Assembly (NCBI GenBank): GCA_945788675.1
Contig: CALZMY010000297.1
Coordinates: forward strand, 1 to 9,861
Origin: an uncultured Gammaproteobacteria bacterium
Lineage (GTDB): Bacteria > Pseudomonadota > Gammaproteobacteria > SZUA-140
DNA length: 9,861 nt
Direction: 5' to 3'
The notes beneath the pieces are model-generated. The model did not search any database. It worked only from the letters and a program-made list of their open reading frames with translations, and was not told where the DNA came from. Shown here piece after piece: positions 1-6,603 of this stretch. The translations under genes were made by a program, and so were the position numbers. The stretch's first letter is position 1; each line of letters starts with the position of its first letter.

Positions 1-631
1 CTTCCAGATAACCCACTGCAGCAACCAGGCCTACTGGCTCATCATCGACCGGCGTAGCGCCCGCTGCTATTGCGCGTACGGTTCCGCTATCAGAGACACC
101 ATCATCAAATGAGGCATCAATGGCAGCTGCGCCTTTACCAGGCACATTACTGGCACAGACGATATTCCCGGCAAGGCCGATACCCCAGTTACCCTGCACC
201 CGGGACACACCCAACAGGCCACCATAGGCATTGGGAGGATTGGCACGACCTCCCACGTTGTTTGCAACACCTGCAGGATTACCACCAATCAGGCCAGCAT
301 AACGCATGTGTTGCCACATATACTGATTTTCATTGGCACCGGCATTAAAGGCATTATTAGGATCCAGTGTGCCATTACCGGCAGTACCATCAACGGCTGC
401 ATCGGTCCAGCCTCGGGTATCTGCCCTGGCATCATCGCCAGGTAACGTGCCATAACGATCCTGATAGGAAAATATCGCCGCCGTCACTCCATCAAAGTCA
501 GTGCGCAGATTCTTGATCTTGGCATTTTCAACCATCTCCTGGCCTTTTAGCACACCACCCAGCAGGAAACCAATGATTACCAGTACGATGGCAATCTCAA
601 TCAACGTAAAACCCGCTTGTTTCTTTTTCAT
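1..631 (-). CDS. Type IV prepilin / PulG-like pseudopilin, 3' end cut by window edge
   Basis: The first 210 residues are visible and the frame is open to the window edge, so the C-terminus is missing. The N-terminus MKKKQAG^FTLIEIAIVLVII is a class III prepilin signal: a 7-residue basic leader, the Gly/Phe cleavage site, Glu at mature position 5 and a hydrophobic helix to about residue 29. The globular part has motifs I recall from a large family of PulG-like pilins: YGTLPGDDARA (60-70), MWQHMRYAGLIGG (105-117), NPPNAYGGLLGV (131-142) and a late IDASFDDGVSDSGTVRA (171-187). One cysteine (159) is visible. The ATG at 631 is preferred because GAGG (minus strand, 644-641) lies 9 bases upstream. 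An in-frame ATG at 640 directly abuts that GAGG, which makes it unlikely. It is probably a fibre subunit assembled by the machine encoded upstream. Whether it is the major pilin is inference from its separate upstream gap. Confidence 0.9.
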   Translation of the reverse strand, partial: MKKKQAGFTLIEIAIVLVIIGFLLGGVLKGQEMVENAKIKNLRTDFDGVTAAIFSYQDRYGTLPGDDARADTRGWTDAAVDGTAGNGTLDPNNAFNAGANENQYMWQHMRYAGLIGGNPAGVANNVGGRANPPNAYGGLLGVSRVQGNWGIGLAGNIVCASNVPGKGAAAIDASFDDGVSDSGTVRAIAAGATPVDDEPVGLVAAVGYLE

Positions 632-832
632 CTTATCCATCCTCGACAATCTCTTAAATACAGCAGGCCTTAGCTAAATGGTCCAGTTAATTGAGGCCAG
701 TCCGTTTGTACGTTTACTTAAAATATTTATCGACATAAACAGGAAGTAGCTTTAGAAAGATCTTGATAGTTTATTCAATTCCCTGAATAAATCAGGGATA
801 AACCGATCAAAGGACTTGTCTGGTACGGCAGG
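632..832 (-). promoter_or_regulatory. 201-bp intergenic region, candidate leader/promoter of the last pilin gene
   Basis: This is the only sizeable gap in the window; the other junctions overlap or are at most 7 bases apart. It is AT-rich and I see no gene in it. On the minus strand a weak sigma-70-like pair can be proposed: TTGAAT (778-773), a 16-base spacer, then TCTAAA (756-751). Each matches its consensus at only four of six positions. Other visible elements are the palindrome AAATATTT (721-728) and GGCCT/AGGCC arms at 666-670 and 694-698. I found no convincing sigma-54 site (TGGC-N8-TTGC). The region probably lets the last pilin be expressed at a different level from the assembly genes, but that is inference from the layout. 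Confidence 0.4.
780..798 (-). other. Inverted repeat / RNA hairpin downstream of the 225-aa prepilin gene
   Basis: A perfect 7-bp stem (TCCCTGA and TCAGGGA) encloses a 5-base loop, about 35 bases past the stop codon of the 225-residue prepilin gene. On the transcribed (minus) strand the hairpin is followed by AATTGAATAAAC, not a U-tract, so it is a poor intrinsic terminator. It may be a processing or mRNA-stabilising element between the assembly genes and the last pilin. Confidence 0.35.
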
Positions 833-847
833 TCAGGGCCACTGACC
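831..847 (-). other. Short inverted repeat spanning the stop codon of the 225-aa prepilin
   Basis: GGTCAG (831-836) and CTGACC (842-847) form a perfect 6-bp stem around a 5-base loop, and the stop codon (835-833) lies in one arm. No U-tract follows. Together with the hairpin at 780-798 it gives two small stems within 70 bases at the end of this gene. The functional meaning is uncertain and a chance occurrence is possible. Confidence 0.25.
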
Positions 848-1510
848 GGCTGTCACCAGACGATTCATCAGGGTATTTTTCGACAACCACACCAGACTGT
901 CGTCAAAAGCCGGGGCATCACTGGGGACATCCTGAATATAAGTGCCATTGGGTGCTCCCGGATTATTACAGGATGGCGTATTCCCACCACCGGCCGCGTC
1001 ATTATCATCATCGGGTAGCCCATTTTCACCGCAGGAAAAAATAATCGCAGCTGGATCTGTCGTCAGGGTAACTGGTGCTGCCTCCAGGTTTTGTACCAGA
1101 TAACCATTAGCCACCGGTAATGGGTTGGTAATGGCGATAGTAAAGTTAGGGTCAACACGATAACGCAAAGGATTGTTCCAGGCATCACTACGCCCCATCC
1201 CTAACGTGACATAGGGCAAGTAACCCTCAACGATACCTCCGCAGGGACTATCTGCCGTGCCATCAGGAGTGGCTGGCGAGGTGGTATCAGGACAAGGTAA
1301 GTTTCCATTACTAATGGCATAACCCAGTAATGCCTCCCGTGCCTCCTGTAAGATCAGTTGAGTCTCCTTGTAGCGGTCTGTCTTGACACGCTCGGACAGG
1401 GGCATCAGCATACCACCCAACAGCAGTGCGAGAATAAGCATCGCTACGGCCATTTCTATCAACGTAAACCCTTGCTGCTCTTTAGTTAAACTCAATGGCA
1501 TTAATTGCAT
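833..1510 (-). CDS. Type IV prepilin-like protein, 225 aa (minor pilin / pseudopilin)
   Basis: It has a 14-residue leader ending in EQQG, then FTLIEM with Glu at mature position 5, and a hydrophobic helix at about residues 15-38. This is a standard prepilin peptidase substrate. After the helix come AREALLGYAIS (57-67), LPCPD (71-75), GYLPYVTLGMGRSDAW (96-111), LRYRV (115-119), AAIIFSCGENG (154-164) and DDSLVWLS (203-210). Cysteines 73, 90, 160 and 181 could form disulfides. The same motif series occurs in the preceding 407-residue gene, so the two are likely paralogous modules. The ATG at 1510 overlaps the preceding gene by 10 bases and has a strong Shine-Dalgarno sequence. It is probably a low-abundance initiating or tip pilin. 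That role is inferred from position and family, not seen directly. Confidence 0.88.
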   Translation of the reverse strand: MQLMPLSLTKEQQGFTLIEMAVAMLILALLLGGMLMPLSERVKTDRYKETQLILQEAREALLGYAISNGNLPCPDTTSPATPDGTADSPCGGIVEGYLPYVTLGMGRSDAWNNPLRYRVDPNFTIAITNPLPVANGYLVQNLEAAPVTLTTDPAAIIFSCGENGLPDDDNDAAGGGNTPSCNNPGAPNGTYIQDVPSDAPAFDDSLVWLSKNTLMNRLVTAGQWP

Positions 1511-2724
1511 GTCACCCCTCCATCAACACAAATCACCCGGTCATTAAAGCTCGCTGAGATTTGCTGATTCTCAAACACGCTATCACCATCACTATTATCA
1601 CCTTCCAGGTAATTACTAATATCACCTTTATCGGCATCAGTGGTGCGCTGCTGACCTAACAATGGAGGACCAGCCAACATCACCACTGCATGCTTATTTC
1701 CGTTGCCATCCAGTGTAAGACAAGCGGGGCATGATGTTGCGCTCCCCGGCTGGTACCCTGTCGACACCTGGTAAAAGAGCTGCTCTTTCCAGCTTTGCCA
1801 ATAGGATAACGAGGAAAAACAGCTCAAAGGTATCCAGCCACCGCTGCTGGGAACATCAGGCAATCGACCCAGATTTTCACCCACATCATCATTATAGTCG
1901 GGCGGTAACGCTCCGTTCAGTCGTGCTGCCCAGGTATAGGTACCATCACCTGCCGCGGCATCAGCATCCAGACAATTGCGCACATCACTACTGATGCGGC
2001 GCACCATCACTCGCCCAGCCTGCGCCATCAGATCATCAATGGTGATATATACCAGACGATCATTAAAACGGTCACTCTGCTCAGCAGCAATGAACTCCGG
2101 AACGAGATCATAATTACGATAAGTGCTGGCGCCAACGGTGACAGCATCCAGGTAATGACTGGCCGTCTGTGGATTGCTATTGCGATTTTGCCCATTCAAG
2201 GCCAGGCCCGGTGCCATGATTACCGCTACGACGCGATCAGAGATAATAGTGCCACTGTTATCTCTAACAGTAATCCAGTCCCCACTGATATCCAGTGCTG
2301 TTGGATATCCGCCATCATAGAGCAGGTTACGGCTAACCGCGTACCATAGGGTTTCACCACTGGCATCTGTTTCATTCACACCCAATCCATTCTGGGCATC
2401 GCCACAGACCGGAGCAGCCGGAGCACTCCACGGCAGGCGTCCGATGAGAATATTACTTCCTATAGCGGAGACGCAGTCGCTTTCACCATTGTTATCCAGA
2501 TCCGGGAGCGGCAACATTCCGGGCAGACTGGGGTGGCTCACTGACCAGCCGATCAGCGCCGCCCTGGCATCAGCCAGTGCCTGCATGCTATTGCTGGATT
2601 GTTCATAAGCAGAACTTTTCACTCCCAACTGCTTGACCAGCAGAGTGGCAGCACCCAGTACAATAATAGTGATGAATACCAGTAGCGCAGCACCGCTTTG
2701 TTGTTTGTATCCACACCTGAGCAT
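1501..2724 (-). CDS. Large PilX/GspK-like pilin-associated protein with duplicated domain, 407 aa
   Basis: The N-terminus has a short basic segment, QQSGAALLVFITII, and one hydrophobic helix (about residues 12-31). This resembles PilX/GspK-type minor pilins, which begin with (G)xALLV and, like GspK, lack the usual Glu at mature position 5. Cleavage at the Gly11 region is plausible but not certain. The exported part contains ARAALIGWSVS (53-63), shared with the 225-residue prepilin. Two similar modules follow: GRLPW, LWYAVS, VVAVIMAPGLALNGQNR and FNDRLVYI (95-231), then GRLPD, LFYQVS, AVVMLAGPPLLGQQR and FNDRVICV (286-400). A CPAC motif sits at 332-335, among several other cysteines. The start at 2724 lies 6 bases after the previous stop with only a weak Shine-Dalgarno, which suggests translational coupling. 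It likely caps or primes the pilus as a tip minor pilin (inference). The exact function is unknown. Confidence 0.8.
   Translation of the reverse strand: MLRCGYKQQSGAALLVFITIIVLGAATLLVKQLGVKSSAYEQSSNSMQALADARAALIGWSVSHPSLPGMLPLPDLDNNGESDCVSAIGSNILIGRLPWSAPAAPVCGDAQNGLGVNETDASGETLWYAVSRNLLYDGGYPTALDISGDWITVRDNSGTIISDRVVAVIMAPGLALNGQNRNSNPQTASHYLDAVTVGASTYRNYDLVPEFIAAEQSDRFNDRLVYITIDDLMAQAGRVMVRRISSDVRNCLDADAAAGDGTYTWAARLNGALPPDYNDDVGENLGRLPDVPSSGGWIPLSCFSSLSYWQSWKEQLFYQVSTGYQPGSATSCPACLTLDGNGNKHAVVMLAGPPLLGQQRTTDADKGDISNYLEGDNSDGDSVFENQQISASFNDRVICVDGGVTCN
1515..1521 (-). promoter_or_regulatory. Strong ribosome binding site for the 225-aa prepilin
   Basis: GGAGGGG on the minus strand ends 4 bases before the ATG at 1510; the GGAGG core is 6 bases away. 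It lies inside the 3' end of the 407-residue gene. It is the best Shine-Dalgarno match I noticed among the genes of the window and fixes the start. It suggests this pilin is translated efficiently as well as by coupling to the upstream gene. Confidence 0.7.
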
Positions 2725-2730
2725 TGCCCG

Positions 2731-3231
2731 CTAACCCTGGGGTTTTGCCGTATCCGCGGCTTTTTTTGCTGGCACACTATCGAAATCCGCAATCTTACCG
2801 GATTCAAGATTCCAGTATTGACCAGGTTTGATCTTCACCACCCTGTTTTTTTCTGGAACAGTGACCGTTACCCGGTGATGACGATCCGGTCCTTTATAAA
2901 TTCGTATTCCTTCCGGGCCCTTACCCCCTTTTACCTGTTTACCATTAATCCAGATCTGCTTATCGCCGTTACTGCGGGTGATAATGCCGTTATACACCAT
3001 GAGTTTTGCTTTCTTTTCTGCCGGTTCACGGTCGATGATGTCGTTTTGTGGTCTGTTTTCCCGACGTAATTTATCCAGTGCATGACGCTCCGCTGCTGTC
3101 GTGAATAACCGCCCTAGATCAGCAGACAACGCCTGCTGACTGTATAAACAGCTCGTCACGGCTAACAGCATTATCTGTAATATAGACGCCCATAAATGGC
3201 TCGATGACACGATTTTTATTAACATTATCAT
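2731..3231 (-). CDS. MshK/PilP/GspC-like exported protein, 166 aa
   Basis: An N-terminal hydrophobic segment (about residues 14-30) forms an export signal. Either signal peptidase I cuts after ALSA (34-37), or the VTSC at 25-28 acts as a lipobox, making this a lipoprotein as PilP is. The mature region starts with RLFTTAAERHALDKLR (41-56), charged and probably helical. A compact beta-rich core follows: LMVYNGIITRSNGDKQIWING (77-97) and VTVTVPEKNRVVKIKPGQYW (121-140). The 'NG.i.rs.g...vWiNG' pattern is typical of MshK/PilP/GspB-type pilotage domains that link the inner-membrane complex to the secretin. The tail (150-166) is Lys/Ala/Pro-rich. Its start overlaps the preceding stop as ATGA (3231-3228). 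GGGGTGG lies 4 bases upstream, and an in-frame ATG at 3225 is an alternative start. The family call rests on pattern and context only. Confidence 0.7.
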   Translation of the reverse strand: MIMLIKIVSSSHLWASILQIMLLAVTSCLYSQQALSADLGRLFTTAAERHALDKLRRENRPQNDIIDREPAEKKAKLMVYNGIITRSNGDKQIWINGKQVKGGKGPEGIRIYKGPDRHHRVTVTVPEKNRVVKIKPGQYWNLESGKIADFDSVPAKKAADTAKPQG

Positions 3232-3848
3232 GCATCCACCCCTGCTTCACTATCAGCCGGACTCAAAGTAAGCCAGCGCAGTTGACAGCTGACACCAAGA
3301 TTATATCTATCCAGGTAGTAACCAAACTTCAATTCAGCACGTTTCATCTCACAGCTTTCTATAAGGAATCGTCCCATTACTTTGCGTTCCAGGCGTTCAA
3401 GCAGCGCGATCATGTCTTGCTCATGCAATAGATTCATTTCTACCTTTACTGGGCTAGCATAGATATGAATACTATCTGCGTCCTGTAACAGGTTATCGGA
3501 ATACAATCGTTGCGGACTAACTTCATATTTGACACCCGATAACTTCATTGCACGGATAGCAGCCTGCAGACTATCGACCCAGTCCACACGCTGTTCAGCT
3601 ACAAAAACCCCCTCTGACTCCAGCGTTTTAAAACGCTCACTATAGACCTCAATAATATATTTATCTTCGTTGGCCTCTCTGAACTTTCCCTCTATAGCCT
3701 GGAAATTTTCCTGTTCAGAATCATAATCGGTCTGCAGCTCAACACGATAGCTATAGCTGAAATACGTCAACAACATAGTAGTGACGACTGAAATTGAGAT
3801 TAAGATCAGGGCGGGACGTAAATAGTGCCAGTCAAATTTACGCTTCAT
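3228..3848 (-). CDS. PilO/GspM/MshJ-like inner-membrane alignment protein, 206 aa
   Basis: This is a bitopic inner-membrane protein. It has a short basic cytoplasmic tail (MKRKFDWHYLRP), one transmembrane helix (about 11-31), a charged, probably coiled-coil stretch (about 38-75), then a periplasmic alpha/beta domain (about 85-195) of the size expected for the ferredoxin-like fold of PilO/GspM. Two cysteines, 166 (LIESCEMKR) and 188 (LGVSCQLRWLTL), lie in what look like neighbouring strands and could form a disulfide. The gene overlaps the GspL-like gene by 11 bases and its own stop overlaps the next start, so the three alignment-complex proteins are translationally coupled. AGGTGG lies 5 bases before the ATG at 3848. 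Primary sequence in this family is poorly conserved, so the assignment relies on topology, length and gene order. Confidence 0.72.
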   Translation of the reverse strand: MKRKFDWHYLRPALILISISVVTTMLLTYFSYSYRVELQTDYDSEQENFQAIEGKFREANEDKYIIEVYSERFKTLESEGVFVAEQRVDWVDSLQAAIRAMKLSGVKYEVSPQRLYSDNLLQDADSIHIYASPVKVEMNLLHEQDMIALLERLERKVMGRFLIESCEMKRAELKFGYYLDRYNLGVSCQLRWLTLSPADSEAGVDA

Positions 3849-5394
3849 CGCGACCCACCTGCATTACGACCTTAATTTCGAAAAAGGCCGTAGGGTTTTG
3901 CAGCCCCAGTCCAGACTGTCCCATCAAGGTTGAGGCGGAATCAACATTCAATGGCAGTGAAACCGCTTCCACCTTAACAAACCGTTGGTTACGCTTTAAC
4001 TTACTGATCAAATCATCAATTTGATTAAAAGCAGATTGATAGTTTTTAATCTGTGGTGCCAGACGCGCCTTAATAACCATCATTTGCAACAGGCTACTCT
4101 CATTAGAGGGCGTCTCAACAATATTCCCTTCATCATCCAGAACTTCCGCTTCCGGTTTTACTATCTGCCAATGCATCTCATCAAGATGTATATTGGAAAA
4201 CCCGGAAATTTCCTTACCCAGCAGGGACATCATTGACTCTGGATGGAATTTACCAGCAGATAACTGTCTGTTAACCTCAACCGCCGAACGCATCACTTTG
4301 GGACTGAATTTAACTGCTGGTAGAGCTGCAACAGCCTCGGCATGACGCTGCTCCATGTGCATTGCCTGCAGCGCAGTATCCTTAATTTTCGTATTGATTT
4401 GCCAGGCATCAAATACCGATTTTGCACTATAGAGCATACCACTAAGCGCCAATATCACACTGGCAGCAATCAACCCCTTACGCATCTGAAACATTTTAAA
4501 ATAATAGCGCTCTGCTATCGGCGCATAATTAACCGATGGCGCTGCCAATGATGCCAGGTATGCATACAACCATTCACATTGCCCTTCCTGAAGCTGTACT
4601 TTGAGACCAATTTGTTGGGCGGCCTCATTGATATCAATAATATGATAGCGTAGTAATTTACTATCTTTGAACGCCTCCTGGTGTGGCTCCAGACGCTCAC
4701 TAGAACCAAGCAGGCATATATCCATTGGTTTGTTAAATGGAAGTAGTTGCAGTCGATTGATATAGCGTTGATTACGTTCTACTTCATTTTGGATATTGGC
4801 AACATAAGATTTCATGTCCGACAACGATACTAATGACAGACGACTGATCTTAAGTTTGTCATGATTAAAAAAACTCTGACGTAACAGAGCACCATGCTGC
4901 AGACTTAACACCAGGGCATTCTCGTGTTTGAGATGGAGTTTCTTCAGCAGCTGCTCGGTCACCATGGATATCGAATATATACCTGATAAAGGGACCTTAC
5001 AGCTGCGCACCACTGCCAACCATGACTCCACCACATCAGGATTGGTCAGCGCAGCGCACATTACCTGATCATCGCGACGCTCAGTTTTCTCTCTGCCTTG
5101 CACCTGAGCGGAAAAAAACGGGGTACGGCGAAACAGTTTATTCAACTTTCGTTCAAGCAGATGATTACGATCTCTTCCCGTCACATGGGGAATGGTTTCC
5201 ATGCGATACTCTTCTTCAATTACATCAACCAGGATCGCACTTGGCTCTCTCGACTGTTGCGCCAGGTATTCTGTAAACTCGCTAACACCCTCAGCAGTAG
5301 CGCTATACCTGGCCAACTCTTCAATATTACCCTTATGGCAATAAAATGCTGTCATTTCATCAGCAGTAATATAAAAGATTCGTTTGGCCGTCAT
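3838..5394 (-). CDS. GspL-like PilM/PilN-type fused assembly protein, 518 aa
   Basis: Residues 1-300 are hydrophilic and probably cytoplasmic. A single transmembrane helix follows (about 306-325, preceded by MRKG), then a periplasmic segment of about 190 residues with a coiled-coil-like start (330-355). This matches GspL, which combines in one chain the roles PilM and PilN share in type IV pili. The N-terminal part includes ETIPHVTGRDRNHLLERK (66-83), LFRRTPFF (87-94), VQGREKTERRDDQV (98-111), ALTNPDVVESWL (115-126) and VPLSGIYSISMV (134-145). I recall similar blocks in uncharacterised proteins of proteobacterial MSHA-like loci. I do not see clear actin-type nucleotide-binding motifs. The gene starts 7 bases after the GspF-like stop with a weak Shine-Dalgarno. 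It likely couples the ATPase to the periplasmic alignment complex, in the place MshI holds in Vibrio. Confidence 0.7.
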   Translation of the reverse strand: MTAKRIFYITADEMTAFYCHKGNIEELARYSATAEGVSEFTEYLAQQSREPSAILVDVIEEEYRMETIPHVTGRDRNHLLERKLNKLFRRTPFFSAQVQGREKTERRDDQVMCAALTNPDVVESWLAVVRSCKVPLSGIYSISMVTEQLLKKLHLKHENALVLSLQHGALLRQSFFNHDKLKISRLSLVSLSDMKSYVANIQNEVERNQRYINRLQLLPFNKPMDICLLGSSERLEPHQEAFKDSKLLRYHIIDINEAAQQIGLKVQLQEGQCEWLYAYLASLAAPSVNYAPIAERYYFKMFQMRKGLIAASVILALSGMLYSAKSVFDAWQINTKIKDTALQAMHMEQRHAEAVAALPAVKFSPKVMRSAVEVNRQLSAGKFHPESMMSLLGKEISGFSNIHLDEMHWQIVKPEAEVLDDEGNIVETPSNESSLLQMMVIKARLAPQIKNYQSAFNQIDDLISKLKRNQRFVKVEAVSLPLNVDSASTLMGQSGLGLQNPTAFFEIKVVMQVGRDEA

Positions 5395-5401
5395 CTTAGT
5401 C

Positions 5402-6601
5402 TTACACTTTGCTAATGATATCGTAAACAGGACCCAACACAGAAAACATGACCCAGCCCAGGATGACTCCCAGCACTATCGTCATGGCCGGTTCAATCAT
5501 GGCCTGAAATTTTTCTATCGACTCCTTAACATCACGATTATAAAAATAACTGACATTCAACAACGCGGTATCCAGTGCCCCCGTGCTTTCACCCATTTTT
5601 ATCATACGTACCACCAGCGGCGGAAAAAGTTCGGCATTTTCCATACTCTCACTCATCTTTACACCATCAGCGATCTGATGTCGGGCCTCATACAAGGCCC
5701 GTGAAATTTTCTTGTTACCGGCGATGGCTTCACTAATTTCCATGCTGTTCAATACCGTTACGCCCGAGGAATAGAGCAGAGCGAAATAGTTTGCAAAGCG
5801 ACTTAATATTATCTTGCGTATAATCGGCCCCACCAGCCATAGGTCAAGCTTCATAGCATCAACATAATAACGAACGCTTGGCCTGCTACTTGCCAGATAT
5901 TTCACTATAATAAAACTGAGAACAGGCAAAGAGAGTATCAAATACCAGTACGCAGAAAAAAAGTCCGATACTATTATCAAAGCTCTAGTATGTATGGGGA
6001 GTTCATGGCCCATATTACTGATGAAATCTACCATCTGTGGCACAAGATAAAGCATCAGAAAAAAAACTACGCCCATCACAATAGTACCGACAAAAACAGG
6101 ATATTTTAGTAATTTTCTGGTTTGCGCCGCCATTTCATCTTGCCACTTTAGTGATTCAATAATATTTTGCAGGACCTTGCTCAATTGACCACTGTGCTCA
6201 CCCACGCGTATCAAGCTAATGAAGATATCATCAAATACCCAGGGAAATTCTTCCAGTGATTCTGATAAGGTCTTACCCCCCTCAATGGAAACAATCATCG
6301 CCGACACGACTTCTTGAAAACGGGGGTTTTCGATGCTATCACGCAGGTCTTCCAGACCTTGCAGGATGGGTACACCAACACTGTTCATCTGTTCCATATG
6401 TAGACAGAAATTAATCAGTTCCTGGCGAGTTATTTTTTTATTTCCGAACAGCGAACGACCAGCCTTAACTTCCATGGAACTGATCAACTCCAGCCCCATA
6501 TCCTCAATCCGAGACTCTAAGTCAACGTCATTGGCAGCACTGACACGACCCTGACGTACCTTACCGTTGTCATCAATGCCTTTGTATCGATAAAGTGCCA
6601 T
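5402..6601 (-). CDS. mshG: MshG/GspF/PilC-family inner-membrane platform protein, 399 aa
   Basis: This is the polytopic core of the pilus or secretion motor, which relays ATPase movement to pilin subunits in the inner membrane. The N-terminal MALYRYKGIDDNGKVRQG (1-18) is the standard family opening. Two T2SS-F domains follow, about 61-188 and 267-390, each with the family GE-S/T-G signature: GEHSGQL (134-140) and GESTGAL (337-343). Predicted membrane helices are at about 167-190, 217-236 and 373-393. The length matches GspF/PilC/MshG (about 400). The start at 6601 follows the ATPase stop by 2 bases, with only a modest GGGTGA upstream, so translation is probably coupled to the ATPase. The family is certain. 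The mshG name rests on its pairing with an MshE-type ATPase. Confidence 0.92.
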   Translation of the reverse strand: MALYRYKGIDDNGKVRQGRVSAANDVDLESRIEDMGLELISSMEVKAGRSLFGNKKITRQELINFCLHMEQMNSVGVPILQGLEDLRDSIENPRFQEVVSAMIVSIEGGKTLSESLEEFPWVFDDIFISLIRVGEHSGQLSKVLQNIIESLKWQDEMAAQTRKLLKYPVFVGTIVMGVVFFLMLYLVPQMVDFISNMGHELPIHTRALIIVSDFFSAYWYLILSLPVLSFIIVKYLASSRPSVRYYVDAMKLDLWLVGPIIRKIILSRFANYFALLYSSGVTVLNSMEISEAIAGNKKISRALYEARHQIADGVKMSESMENAELFPPLVVRMIKMGESTGALDTALLNVSYFYNRDVKESIEKFQAMIEPAMTIVLGVILGWVMFSVLGPVYDIISKV

Positions 6602-6603
6602 CG

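Noticed and set aside
632..640. Alternative prepilin start at ATG 640
   Set aside because: GAGG directly abuts that ATG with no spacing, while the ATG at 631 has ideal spacing and gives a standard KKKQAG leader.
780..798. Intrinsic terminator after the 225-aa prepilin gene
   Set aside because: The stem is only 7 bp with modest GC and is followed by AATTGAATAAAC on the transcribed strand, not a run of T.
632..832. Sigma-54 promoter for the last pilin, as for many pilA genes
   Set aside because: The only TGGC on the minus strand in the gap is not followed by TTGC at the proper distance.
2698..3069. 123-aa open frame on the plus strand
   Set aside because: It lies antisense to the MshK-like gene and its junction, has no Shine-Dalgarno or recognisable domain, and the minus-strand frame has a signal peptide, a family pattern and operon coupling.
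5098..5704. Plus-strand open frames of 105 and 106 aa
   Set aside because: They lie antisense to the GspL-like and GspF-like genes, which are well supported. Their composition looks like a reverse-complement shadow.
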